Positions 7,908 to 15,520 of a stretch of 64,000 bases of DNA are shown here, in pieces. The translations under genes were made by a program, and so were the position numbers. The DNA comes from Actinospineispora acaciae DSM 45401 (lineage in GTDB: Bacteria > Actinomycetota > Actinomycetes > Mycobacteriales > Pseudonocardiaceae), in NCBI RefSeq assembly GCF_000620785.1, contig NZ_JIAI01000003.1, forward strand, positions 248,001-312,000, given 5' to 3'. Position 1 is the stretch's first letter. The number at the start of each line of letters is the position of its first letter. Below the pieces are notes generated by a model. The model searched no databases, was not told where the DNA came from, and worked only from the letters and a program-made list of their open reading frames with translations.

Positions 7908-8504
7908 ATGCACCTGACACCGCGCGAGCAAGAACGGCTGTTGCTGCACAGCGGCGCCGAGCTGGCCAGGCGCCGGCTGGCCAGGGGCGCTCGCCTGGGC
8001 GCTCCGGAGGCCGTGGCGCTGGTCTGCGACGAGATCTGCGAGCTGGCCTGGGACGACGTCCCCTACGCCGATGTCGTGACGCGCGCCCGCGCCATACTCA
8101 CCCCCGACCAGCTGGTCGACGGCGTGCCGGCCGCGGTGCCGTCGCTGCAGGTCGAGGCGCTGTTCCCGCACGGCTCGGTGCTCGTGCACGTGGACGCCCC
8201 GTTCGGCCCGCCGGACACCGACGCGCCGGGAGCGATCAGGCCGGCCGCCGGCGAGGTCGAGCTCGCCCCCGGCCGCCCCCGAACCACAGCCGTCCTGCGC
8301 AACACCGGCCACGCCCCGATCTGGGTCTCCTCGCACGTACCCCTGGCCAACCTGAACCCCGCGCTCCAGATCGAGCTGCCCCCCGAAACCGCCGCCGCGC
8401 CCGGCCGCTACCGCCTGGACATCCCCGCCGGCACCGCCCTGCGCGTAGACCCCGACGCCCACCGTGAGACGCCCGTGGTCCTGATCGGAGGCGACACCCC
8501 ATGA
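7908..8504 (+). CDS. Fused urease gamma/beta-like subunit
   Basis: 198 residues from the ATG at 7908. Residues 1-98 match UreA (HLTPREQERLLLHSGAELA, then TPDQLVDGVPAAVPSLQVEA), and residues about 105-198 match UreB (GEVELAPGR, then NPALQIELP, then LDIPAGTALRVDP). Fused gamma/beta chains are known in actinobacterial ureases, but this one is short and its usual SHYHFFE loop is replaced by SSHVPLAN. The stop overlaps the alpha-like start (ATGA, 8501-8504). It is expected to form the structural part of a hydrolase complex with the next gene product in the cytoplasm. Confidence 0.85.
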   Translation: MHLTPREQERLLLHSGAELARRRLARGARLGAPEAVALVCDEICELAWDDVPYADVVTRARAILTPDQLVDGVPAAVPSLQVEALFPHGSVLVHVDAPFGPPDTDAPGAIRPAAGEVELAPGRPRTTAVLRNTGHAPIWVSSHVPLANLNPALQIELPPETAAAPGRYRLDIPAGTALRVDPDAHRETPVVLIGGDTP

Positions 8505-10174
8505 GCGCGGTGGAGCGGTCGGCGTACGCGCGGCTGTACGGGCCGAGCACCGGCGACCGGGTGCGGCTGGCCGACACCGACCTGTGGGTCCAGGTCGAGG
8601 CGGACGACACCGAGCCGGGCGAGGAGCTGCTCGGCGGCTGCGGCAAGACCGCCCGTCACGGCGCGCTGGTCACCGCCCGCGCGGACCGGGCCAGCAAGCT
8701 GGACATGATCGTGCTCGGGGTGCTGCTGCTGGACCCGGTGCTGGGCGTGCGCAAGACCAACATCGGCATCAAGGACGGCCGGGTGGTGGGCGTGGGCCGG
8801 GCCGGCAACCCGGACGTGCAGGACGGCGTCGAGCTCGTGGTCGACGCGCACACCGCGATGATCACCGGCGAGGGCCTGATCGCCACCCCGGGCATCGTGG
8901 ACTCGCACGTGCACCTGTCCAACGCCGAGCTGGTGCCCGCCGCGCTGGCCGCCGGGGTGACCACGATCGTCGGCATGGGCATCGGCGGGGTGTGGGACGT
9001 CGGCGCCAACCCCCGGTACAACCTGCACGCCCTGATCGAGTCCTGGGCCGAGGTTCCGCTGAACGCCGCCTTCCTGGCCAGGGGCTCGTCGACGTCGACG
9101 GACCTGCTGGAGCAGGCGGTGGCGGCCGGCTGCGGCGGTTACAAGATCCACGAGGACTGGGGAGCGACCCCGCCCGTGATCGACACCTGCCTGGCCGTGG
9201 CCGAGCAGGCCGACCTGCCGGTGGCGCTGCACACCGACACGCTCAACGAGTCCGGCTACCTGGCCGACACCCTGGACGCCGTGGGCGGGCGGACCGTGCA
9301 CGCCTACCACGTGGAGGGCGGCGGCGGTCACCCCGACCTGCTGTCCATCGTGTCCCGGCCGAACGTGCTGACCTCCTCCACCACCCCCACCCTCCCCCTC
9401 ACCCCCTCCACCGTGTCCGAGCTCGTGCCGATGACGCTGACCGTGCACCGTGGGCACGCGCACCTGCCCAGCGACGCGAGCATCGCGGCCAGCCGGATCC
9501 GCGAGCACGCCATCTCGGCGGAGAACTGGCTGCACGACCAGGGCGCGATCAGCATCGTCAACTCCGACTCGCTGGGCATGGGCCGGATCGGCGAGACCGC
9601 GCGCCGCACCTGGCAGCTCGCGCACGCGCAGGCCACCCTGACCGGCGAGACCGGCCCGGACGTGCCCAACAACGAGCGGGTGCTGCGCTACCTGGCCAAG
9701 CTCACGCACAACCCGGCCGTCGCGCACGGCCTGGCCGCCCAGGTGGGCTCGATCCGGCCCGGCCGGCTGGCCGACATCGTGCTCTGGCAGCCGGCGTGGT
9801 TCGGCGCGCAGCCCGAGCTCGTGATCAAGTCCGGGTTCGTGGCGTGGGGTGCGGCCGGTTCGGGCTCGGGCTCGACCCGGCTCACCCAGCCGCGCCGGAT
9901 GCTCCCGTTCTACGGCGGGATGGGCGCGGCGCCGGCGCGGCTGTCACACGTGTTCGTGTCCGGGCACGCGGCCGTGGACGAGCTGCCGCGCGGGCGCAAC
10001 TACACAGCCATCGCCGGCAGCCGTGGGCTGGGCTGCGCGGACATGCTGCGCAACACGGCCACGCCGACTGTCGAGGTGCCGGGCGAGCCGGTGCCGGTTC
10101 GAGTGGACGGCCGGGACATCCCGCTGCACCATTCGACAGTCCTCCCGCTCACCCGCCTACACCATCTGGGGTGA
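8501..10174 (+). CDS. Urease alpha-subunit-like metallohydrolase lacking the flap cysteine
   Basis: 557 residues, full length against UreC (about 570). The metal ligands of urease all seem kept: H136 and H138 (DSHVHLS), the carbamylated lysine K215 and H217 (GYKIHEDWGAT), H244 (VALHTDTLNESG), H270 (AYHVEG) and D356 (NSDSLGMGR); R334 (SRIRE) is also present. The mobile-flap cysteine (VCHH in urease) is V315 in LTVHRGHAH, although the following His remains. The GGGTGPAAGTHATT-type loop is replaced by GMGIGGVWDVGANPRYN. These changes alter the substrate pocket, so a urea-like or larger amide may be the substrate. No UreD, E, F or G gene lies in the window. Confidence 0.82.
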   Translation: MSAVERSAYARLYGPSTGDRVRLADTDLWVQVEADDTEPGEELLGGCGKTARHGALVTARADRASKLDMIVLGVLLLDPVLGVRKTNIGIKDGRVVGVGRAGNPDVQDGVELVVDAHTAMITGEGLIATPGIVDSHVHLSNAELVPAALAAGVTTIVGMGIGGVWDVGANPRYNLHALIESWAEVPLNAAFLARGSSTSTDLLEQAVAAGCGGYKIHEDWGATPPVIDTCLAVAEQADLPVALHTDTLNESGYLADTLDAVGGRTVHAYHVEGGGGHPDLLSIVSRPNVLTSSTTPTLPLTPSTVSELVPMTLTVHRGHAHLPSDASIAASRIREHAISAENWLHDQGAISIVNSDSLGMGRIGETARRTWQLAHAQATLTGETGPDVPNNERVLRYLAKLTHNPAVAHGLAAQVGSIRPGRLADIVLWQPAWFGAQPELVIKSGFVAWGAAGSGSGSTRLTQPRRMLPFYGGMGAAPARLSHVFVSGHAAVDELPRGRNYTAIAGSRGLGCADMLRNTATPTVEVPGEPVPVRVDGRDIPLHHSTVLPLTRLHHLG

Positions 10175-10178
10175 CCAC

Positions 10179-11813
10179 ATGCGCGTTGACCTGCTGATTC
10201 GTAACGCCTCCATTCTGACCGTGGATGACGCGCGGCCGAGGGCCAGTTCGCTCGCCGTGCATCACGGCCGGGTGTTCGCGTTGGATCCGGAGGATCTGCG
10301 CGCCGACATTGAAATAGACGCGGGCGGGGCCGTTCTGGTTCCGGGTTTCGGCGACGCGCACAACCACATGGCGTGGTTCGGCCAGGGCCTCGGCGAGGTC
10401 GACCTGACCGGCCTGCACGCCCTGGACACCCTCTACGACCGCATCGCCGAACGCGCCGCCACGCTGCCCGCCGACGCGTTCGTGATCGGCGCCGGCTACG
10501 ACCACACGGCGATCGGCGGCCACCCGCACCGCACCGCCCTGGACCGCGCCGCCGGCGGCCGCCCCGTCGTGCTCAAGCACCGCTCCGGCCACGTGACCAC
10601 CGTCAACACCCCCGTGCTCGACCGCATCGGGGTCCTCGCCGGCACCGCAACCGTCCCCGAGGGCGGCGTGGTCGTCCGCGACGAGGACGGCGACCCCACC
10701 GGCACCCTGGAGGAACAGGCCCAGACCCTGGTCAACGCCCTGCTCGTGCCGTACCCCGTCGACGACCTGGCCAGCGCGGTCGGCGCGGCGTCGCGGGTCT
10801 ACTCCGCCGAGGGCCTCACCCACGTCACCGACTGCGGCATCGGCGGCGGCTGGGTGGGCCGCTCGTCGCTGGAGCTGGCCGCCTATCAGCGCGCCCGCGC
10901 GAACGGCGAGCTGACCGTCCGGGTCCAGCTCATGCCGGTGATGGACGCCCTGCACCCGGTGGCCGGCCACCGCGACGACCCGCACCGGCGAGGCCTCGAC
11001 CTGGGCGTGTGCACCGGCTTCGGCGACGAGTGGGTCCGCGTCGGCCCGGTCAAGGTGTTCATGGACGGCTCACTGGTCGCCCGCACCGCCGCGATGCGCG
11101 AGCCGTTCTGCGACCGGCACAGCCACGGCTACCTCCAGGACGACCCGGAGCTGCTGCGCCGCAACATCCTGGACGCGCACGCCACCGGCTGGCGGATCGC
11201 CGCGCACGCCATCGGCGACCGGGCCGTCGACACCCTGCTCGACGTCTTCACCGAGGCCTTCGCCACCCATCCCCGCCCGGACGCCCGCCCGCGCATCGAG
11301 CACGCCGCGGTGACCAGCCCGGAGCAGGTCACCCGAATGGCCGCGCTCGGCGTGACCCCCGTGCCCCAGGCCAGGTTCCTCTACGAGATCGGCGACACCA
11401 TGGCCGAGGCCGTCGGCCCCGACCGCGCCGGCTCGCTCTACCGCCACGCCAGCTTCCTGCGCGCCGGCATGCGGGTGCCCGGCAGCTCGGACCGTCCGGT
11501 CGCGGCCGGCTCCCCGCTGCTGGGCATGCAGTCCATGGTCCAGCGCCTGACCGCGACCGGAGCGGTGATCGGCGCGGACGAGCGGGTCGACGCGACGACA
11601 GCGCTGCGCGCCTACACCCTCGACGCCGCCTGGACCGCCGGCGAGGAGCACGAACGCGGCAGCCTCACCCCCGGCAAGCTCGCCGACTTCGTGCTGCTCT
11701 CCGACGACCCCACCGCCGTCGACGCCGACCGCATCGGCTCCATCGGCGTGCTCGCCACCTACGTCGGCGGAAACGCCGTGCACACCACCCGTGAGTGGTT
11801 GGCGTTGCTATGA
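10179..11813 (+). CDS. YtcJ-type amidohydrolase (amidohydrolase family 3)
   Basis: 544 residues from the ATG at 10179, four bases after the urease-alpha stop. It has the N-terminal composite barrel, metal ligands H61/H63 in GFGDAHNHMAW, then HAIGDRAVD and RIEHA segments, and a C-terminal LTPGKLADFVLLSDDP typical of YtcJ-like N-acyl/exo-amidohydrolases. It may process a product or precursor of the urease-like enzyme. The last residues, TREWLALL, and the stop codon are encoded by the left arm and centre of a 44-bp palindrome (11789-11832), so the normal C-terminus has been overwritten or extended. Confidence 0.88.
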   Translation: MRVDLLIRNASILTVDDARPRASSLAVHHGRVFALDPEDLRADIEIDAGGAVLVPGFGDAHNHMAWFGQGLGEVDLTGLHALDTLYDRIAERAATLPADAFVIGAGYDHTAIGGHPHRTALDRAAGGRPVVLKHRSGHVTTVNTPVLDRIGVLAGTATVPEGGVVVRDEDGDPTGTLEEQAQTLVNALLVPYPVDDLASAVGAASRVYSAEGLTHVTDCGIGGGWVGRSSLELAAYQRARANGELTVRVQLMPVMDALHPVAGHRDDPHRRGLDLGVCTGFGDEWVRVGPVKVFMDGSLVARTAAMREPFCDRHSHGYLQDDPELLRRNILDAHATGWRIAAHAIGDRAVDTLLDVFTEAFATHPRPDARPRIEHAAVTSPEQVTRMAALGVTPVPQARFLYEIGDTMAEAVGPDRAGSLYRHASFLRAGMRVPGSSDRPVAAGSPLLGMQSMVQRLTATGAVIGADERVDATTALRAYTLDAAWTAGEEHERGSLTPGKLADFVLLSDDPTAVDADRIGSIGVLATYVGGNAVHTTREWLALL

Positions 11814-11832
11814 CAACGCTAACCACTCACGG
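11789..11832. repeat. 44-bp palindromic element, copy A
   Basis: Ends CCGTGAGTGG and CCACTCACGG, inner stem TTGGCGTT / AACGCTAA, centre GCTATGAC. It carries the amidohydrolase stop (11811-11813). The right flank is GTCC-TGACC, then the ribosome site (GGAGG at 11844-11848) of the MHS transporter. Same length and ends as copies at 26971, 32867 and 34565. In RNA it forms a long hairpin. Confidence 0.85.
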
Positions 11833-11853
11833 GTCCTGACCATGGAGGATCCC

Positions 11854-13158
11854 ATGAGCGCACCAAAGACGGTGACGGTCACGGACGCGGATGCGCGCAA
11901 GGTCGCGTTCGGCGCGTTCGTCGGCACCGCGCTGGAGTGGTACGACTTCTTCCTGTACGGCAGCGCGGCGTCGCTGGTGTTCAGCAAGCTGTTCTTCACC
12001 AGCCAGAACGCGGTGGTGGCGCTGGCCGGGGCGTTCGCCTCGTTCGCCGTCGGGTTCGCGGCCCGGCCGCTGGGCGCCGTCATCTTCGGCCACCTGGGCG
12101 ACCGCATCGGCCGGCGTCGCTGCCTGATCATCACGGTGACGATGATCGGCGTGGTCACCGGCGTGATCGGGCTGCTGCCCACGTACTTCGACATCGGCGT
12201 GGCCGCGCCGATCCTGCTCACGCTGCTGCGCCTGCTGCAGGGCGTGGCGGTCGGCGGCGAGTGGGGCGGCGCGGTCACCCTGGCCGTGGAGCACGCGCCG
12301 ATCGAGCGGCGCGGCCGCTACGCCGCGATGCCGCAGATCGGCTCGCCCATCGGCACCCTGCTGTCCTCCGGCGCGCTGCTCGCGGTCCAGCTGATGCCGC
12401 AGGACGCCATCGACTCGTGGGGCTGGCGGCTGCCGTTCCTGGCGGCGTTCCCGCTGCTCTACATCGCGCTGTGGCTGCGCCGCCGGGTCGAGGAGTCGCC
12501 GCTGTTCGAGCGGCTGCTGGAGGAGGACGAGGTGGCCAGCGCCCCCGTGCGCGACGTGCTCACCAAGGCGTTCCCGCAGCTCGTCGTCGGCGCCGGCGCG
12601 GCGTTCCTGGGCATCGGCGGGTTCTACCTGGCCACCACGTTCGTGCTCGCCTACGGCACCAAGACGCTGGGCATGTCGAGCTCGCTGATGCTCAACGCCA
12701 CCCTGGCGGCGGGGGCGCTGGAGATCGGCGTGCTGGTGGTGGGCGGCCGGCTGGCGGAGCGGTTCGGGGCGGCCAGGATCACGATCGTCGGCGGGGTGAT
12801 CTCGGCGCTGGTCGCGTTCCCGATGTTTTGGATGATCGACACCAAGAGCGCGGCGGCGGTGGTGATCGGGGTGGCGCTCGGCGTGGCCTGCCTGTCCATC
12901 CCGTACGCGGTGATCGGCCCGCTGCTGGCCGACCTGTTCCCGGCCCGGCTGCGCTACAGCGGCCTGGCGCTGTCGTCCAACATCGCCGGCGTGGTCAGCG
13001 GGTTCGTCCCGCTGGCGGCCACCGGGCTGCTCGCGGCCGGGGGCGGCAAGTCCTGGGGTCCCGCGTTGCTGCTCGTCGCGATCGCGCTGATCACGGCCGT
13101 GTCCGGCGCGCTGGCGCCGAGGCTGTCGCTGTCGCGGGACCGGGTGGTCGCGCAGTGA
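11854..13158 (+). CDS. MFS transporter, metabolite:H+ symporter (MHS) type
   Basis: 434 residues from the ATG at 11854, with GGAGG five bases upstream. The opening GTALEWYDFFLYGSAASLVF, the loop FGHLGDRIGRRRCLI between helices 2 and 3, and LLQGVAVGGEWGGAV place it in the MHS family (ShiA, KgtP and ProP relatives), with about 12 helices. It probably imports an organic acid or zwitterion with protons, the likely substrate of this operon. The stop overlaps the GTG of the ThDP enzyme (GTGA, 13155-13158). A palindromic element separates it from the amidohydrolase, which could uncouple expression. Confidence 0.9.
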   Translation: MSAPKTVTVTDADARKVAFGAFVGTALEWYDFFLYGSAASLVFSKLFFTSQNAVVALAGAFASFAVGFAARPLGAVIFGHLGDRIGRRRCLIITVTMIGVVTGVIGLLPTYFDIGVAAPILLTLLRLLQGVAVGGEWGGAVTLAVEHAPIERRGRYAAMPQIGSPIGTLLSSGALLAVQLMPQDAIDSWGWRLPFLAAFPLLYIALWLRRRVEESPLFERLLEEDEVASAPVRDVLTKAFPQLVVGAGAAFLGIGGFYLATTFVLAYGTKTLGMSSSLMLNATLAAGALEIGVLVVGGRLAERFGAARITIVGGVISALVAFPMFWMIDTKSAAAVVIGVALGVACLSIPYAVIGPLLADLFPARLRYSGLALSSNIAGVVSGFVPLAATGLLAAGGGKSWGPALLLVAIALITAVSGALAPRLSLSRDRVVAQ

Positions 13159-14792
13159 GCTCAAGGAGGACGGCCGGCGCGGCGATCGTCGCCCAGTTGG
13201 AGGCGCTCGGGGTGCGGCGGGCCTACGGCGTGCCCGGCGAGAGCTACCTCGAAGTGCTCGACGCCCTGCACGACAGCCCGATCCACACGGTGGTGTGCCG
13301 GCAGGAGGGCGGCGCCGGGTTCATGGCGCTCGCCGAGGCGCGGCTGACCGGCGGGCCCGGGGTGGCCATGGTGACCCGGGGGCCGGGCGCGGCCAACGCC
13401 GCGATCGCGGTGCACACCGCGTGGCAGGACGCGGTGCCGCTGGTGCTGCTGGTCGGGCTGGTGCCGGCCGACGACCGCGACCGCGAGTCGTTCCAGGAGT
13501 TCTCCCCCGCCGGGTGGTTCGGCTCGACCGCCAAGAAGGTGCTCACCGTGGAACGCCCGGAACGGGCGGCCGCGCAGGTCGCCGAGGCGTTCGCGGTGGC
13601 CTCCTCGGGGCGGCCGGGGCCGGTGGTGGTCGGGTTGCCCGAGGATGTGCTGGTCGGGCCGGCCACCGCGAGCCCGGTGCCGGCGCGGGCGGTCGCCGAC
13701 GGGGCGGTCTCGGCGGCGCAGCGCGATCGGCTCGGCGCGCTGTTGGACGCCGCGCGGCGGCCGCTGGTGATCGTCGGCGGGTCCCGGTGGACGGCGGACG
13801 GCGCGGACGCGGCGGCGGTGGCGGGCTGGGCGGCCCGGCGCGGCCTGCCGGTGGCCACCGACTGGCGCTGCCAGGACATCGTGGACCACGACAGCCCCGC
13901 GTACGTGGGGTGGCTGGGCTACGGCCGCGACCAGGTGCTCGCCGACGCCCTGGACGCCGCCGACCTGCTGCTGTTCGTCGGCTGCGGCTACGGCGACGTG
14001 CTCTCCGGCGGCTACCGGGGCGGCGCTCCGGACGCGGTCACCGTGGTCGTGGACCCCGCCCCGGAGCTGTCCACCCACCAGCGCCGCGTGGACCTGCACC
14101 TGCTGGCCTCCCCTGCCGCGTTCGCCGCCGCCGTCGCCGAGGACGGGGGCGGTGGCGAGCCCGACCCGGACTGGGCGAAACGGCTGCGCGCGGCCGCGGT
14201 GAGGTTCGCCACCCCGGCATCCGGCTCGGGCACCGGACAGGGCGTCGACCTGGACGCCGCGATGGCCGCGCTCTCCGACCGGCTGGAGCCGGACGCGGTG
14301 GTCACCTACGGCGCGGGCAACCACGCGCTGTGGGCGCAGCGGTTCCTGCCGCACCACGGGCCCGGCACGCTGCTCGCGCCGCGCAACGGGGCGATGGGCT
14401 TCGGCGTGCCGGCCGCCGTGGCCGCCTGCCTGGTCCACCCCGGCCGGCAGGTGGTCTCCGTGGCCGGCGACGGCTGCTTCCTGATGAACGGCCAGGAGCT
14501 GGCCACCGCCGTGGCCTACGGCGCGAGCCCGGTCATCCTGGTCGCGGACAACTCCCAGTACGGCACCATCCGCGAGCACCAGGAACGCCACCACCCCGGC
14601 CGGGTCAGCGGCACCGCGCTGGTCAACCCGGACTTCGGCGCCTTCGCCCGCTCGTTCGGCGCCCACGGCGAACGGGTCTGGACCACCGGCGACCTCCCCG
14701 CCGCCCTGGACCGCGCGTTCGCGTCCGGCACCGCGGCCGTCCTGCACCTGGACGTCGACCCCGCCGTCCTCGCCCCGCGCGGAGCGCGTTGA
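13155..14792 (+). CDS. Thiamine-diphosphate-dependent enzyme (acetolactate-synthase-like)
   Basis: 545 residues from the GTG at 13155. The N-terminal PYR domain has the catalytic Glu at residue 51 (CRQEGGAGFMALAE), the central domain GPVVVGLPEDVL, and the C-terminal PP domain the GDG...N motif (VAGDGCFLMNGQE to ADNSQYG). This is the IlvB/POX/benzoylformate-decarboxylase superfamily. FQEFSP replaces the usual acetolactate-synthase FQE-A-D segment, so a catabolic 2-oxoacid decarboxylase, carboligase or C-C hydrolase is as likely as acetolactate synthesis. It is the last gene of the urease-like operon, translationally coupled to the MHS transporter. Confidence 0.85.
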   Translation: MSSRRTAGAAIVAQLEALGVRRAYGVPGESYLEVLDALHDSPIHTVVCRQEGGAGFMALAEARLTGGPGVAMVTRGPGAANAAIAVHTAWQDAVPLVLLVGLVPADDRDRESFQEFSPAGWFGSTAKKVLTVERPERAAAQVAEAFAVASSGRPGPVVVGLPEDVLVGPATASPVPARAVADGAVSAAQRDRLGALLDAARRPLVIVGGSRWTADGADAAAVAGWAARRGLPVATDWRCQDIVDHDSPAYVGWLGYGRDQVLADALDAADLLLFVGCGYGDVLSGGYRGGAPDAVTVVVDPAPELSTHQRRVDLHLLASPAAFAAAVAEDGGGGEPDPDWAKRLRAAAVRFATPASGSGTGQGVDLDAAMAALSDRLEPDAVVTYGAGNHALWAQRFLPHHGPGTLLAPRNGAMGFGVPAAVAACLVHPGRQVVSVAGDGCFLMNGQELATAVAYGASPVILVADNSQYGTIREHQERHHPGRVSGTALVNPDFGAFARSFGAHGERVWTTGDLPAALDRAFASGTAAVLHLDVDPAVLAPRGAR

Positions 14793-14806
14793 GGGACGAT
14801 GCGGAC

Positions 14807-15217
14807 ATGGTCGCGGTGACCCGGCTGGTGACGTTCGCCGATGTCGATGATCAGCATGCTGGTCCTGGGCAGCTGTCGGTGTCGCTACGGCATGAGGCCG
14901 AACTCGCCGACGGTCGCCGGGTGCCGCTGCTGCATGACCGCGGCTGGGGCGAGAGTTACGCCCATGGCTCGCGGCCGGACAGCTGGGCCGAGAAGTCGGT
15001 CGCGGACATCGAGCGCACGGCACGCGTGGTGGTCGGCCCGGACGAGCCGTCCGAGGGGTTTTCACGGGACGACATGGACGCAGGCCACTGGACACACCTC
15101 GCCGAGACCCTGCGGAACCAAGGAGTCGTGATAGACCCGAGGGAGCTGCGGCGGCTGCCGCACGACGTCGTACTCAGCCAGTGGCTGCGCGCCCGTATCG
15201 CTTGCGACCCTCGGTAG
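14807..15217 (+). CDS. Hypothetical protein
   Basis: 136 residues from the ATG at 14807, 14 bases after the ThDP gene. I do not recognise the family. It begins with a beta-like segment (VAVTRLVTFADVDDQ, then LSVSLRHEAELADGRRVPLL), contains RGWGESYAHGS, and ends with a helical part holding DAGHWTHLAETLRNQGVVID and RRLPHDVVLSQWL, split by RELRR. No signal peptide or membrane helix. Coding is supported by normal codon use and lack of a better frame. It converges on the short gene at 15229 with an 11-base gap. Confidence 0.7.
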   Translation: MVAVTRLVTFADVDDQHAGPGQLSVSLRHEAELADGRRVPLLHDRGWGESYAHGSRPDSWAEKSVADIERTARVVVGPDEPSEGFSRDDMDAGHWTHLAETLRNQGVVIDPRELRRLPHDVVLSQWLRARIACDPR

Positions 15218-15228
15218 CTGTCGCCCGT

Positions 15229-15501
15229 TCACCGAAGGGCGTCAAGATCCGCCGCAAGAGTATCGATCTTGTCCGTGCCGGCGCGCACGAAGTAGGTGTC
15301 ACCGAACCACCGTCCCCACACGTCGATCACTACCGCACGAGTGATCGACTGACCTTCACGCAGGAGCCCGGCGAAGTCTTCGGCCTCGGGCTCGTACTCA
15401 TCAGCGGGAGCCCCCATCGCGAGCAGGCCCTCCGGGTCATGCCGGTTGAGCACCTTCCGAACCGCGGCGAACGGTGGCCGGGTATCCCGCGAGTTGGTCA
15501 C
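15229..15501 (-). CDS. Small hypothetical protein, DUF1871-like pattern
   Basis: 90 residues. The segment VRKVLNRHDPEGLLAMGAPA followed by DEYEPEAEDFAGLLREGQS has the layout of short DUF1871-type proteins (a helix, then D-P-x-G-L, then an acidic D-E-Y patch and another helix). These occur as orphan or immunity-like small proteins. It is convergent with the hypothetical gene ending at 15217 and 19 bases from the phosphotransferase stop at 15521, so it could be co-transcribed after that gene. Function is unknown; the family match is by eye. Confidence 0.6.
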   Translation of the reverse strand: MTNSRDTRPPFAAVRKVLNRHDPEGLLAMGAPADEYEPEAEDFAGLLREGQSITRAVVIDVWGRWFGDTYFVRAGTDKIDTLAADLDALR

Positions 15502-15520
15502 CGGACCAGCATTCCACCCC

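Noticed and set aside
8501..10174. Canonical urease with full operon
   Set aside because: The flap Cys is missing, a key loop is changed and no accessory genes are in the window; called urease-like only.
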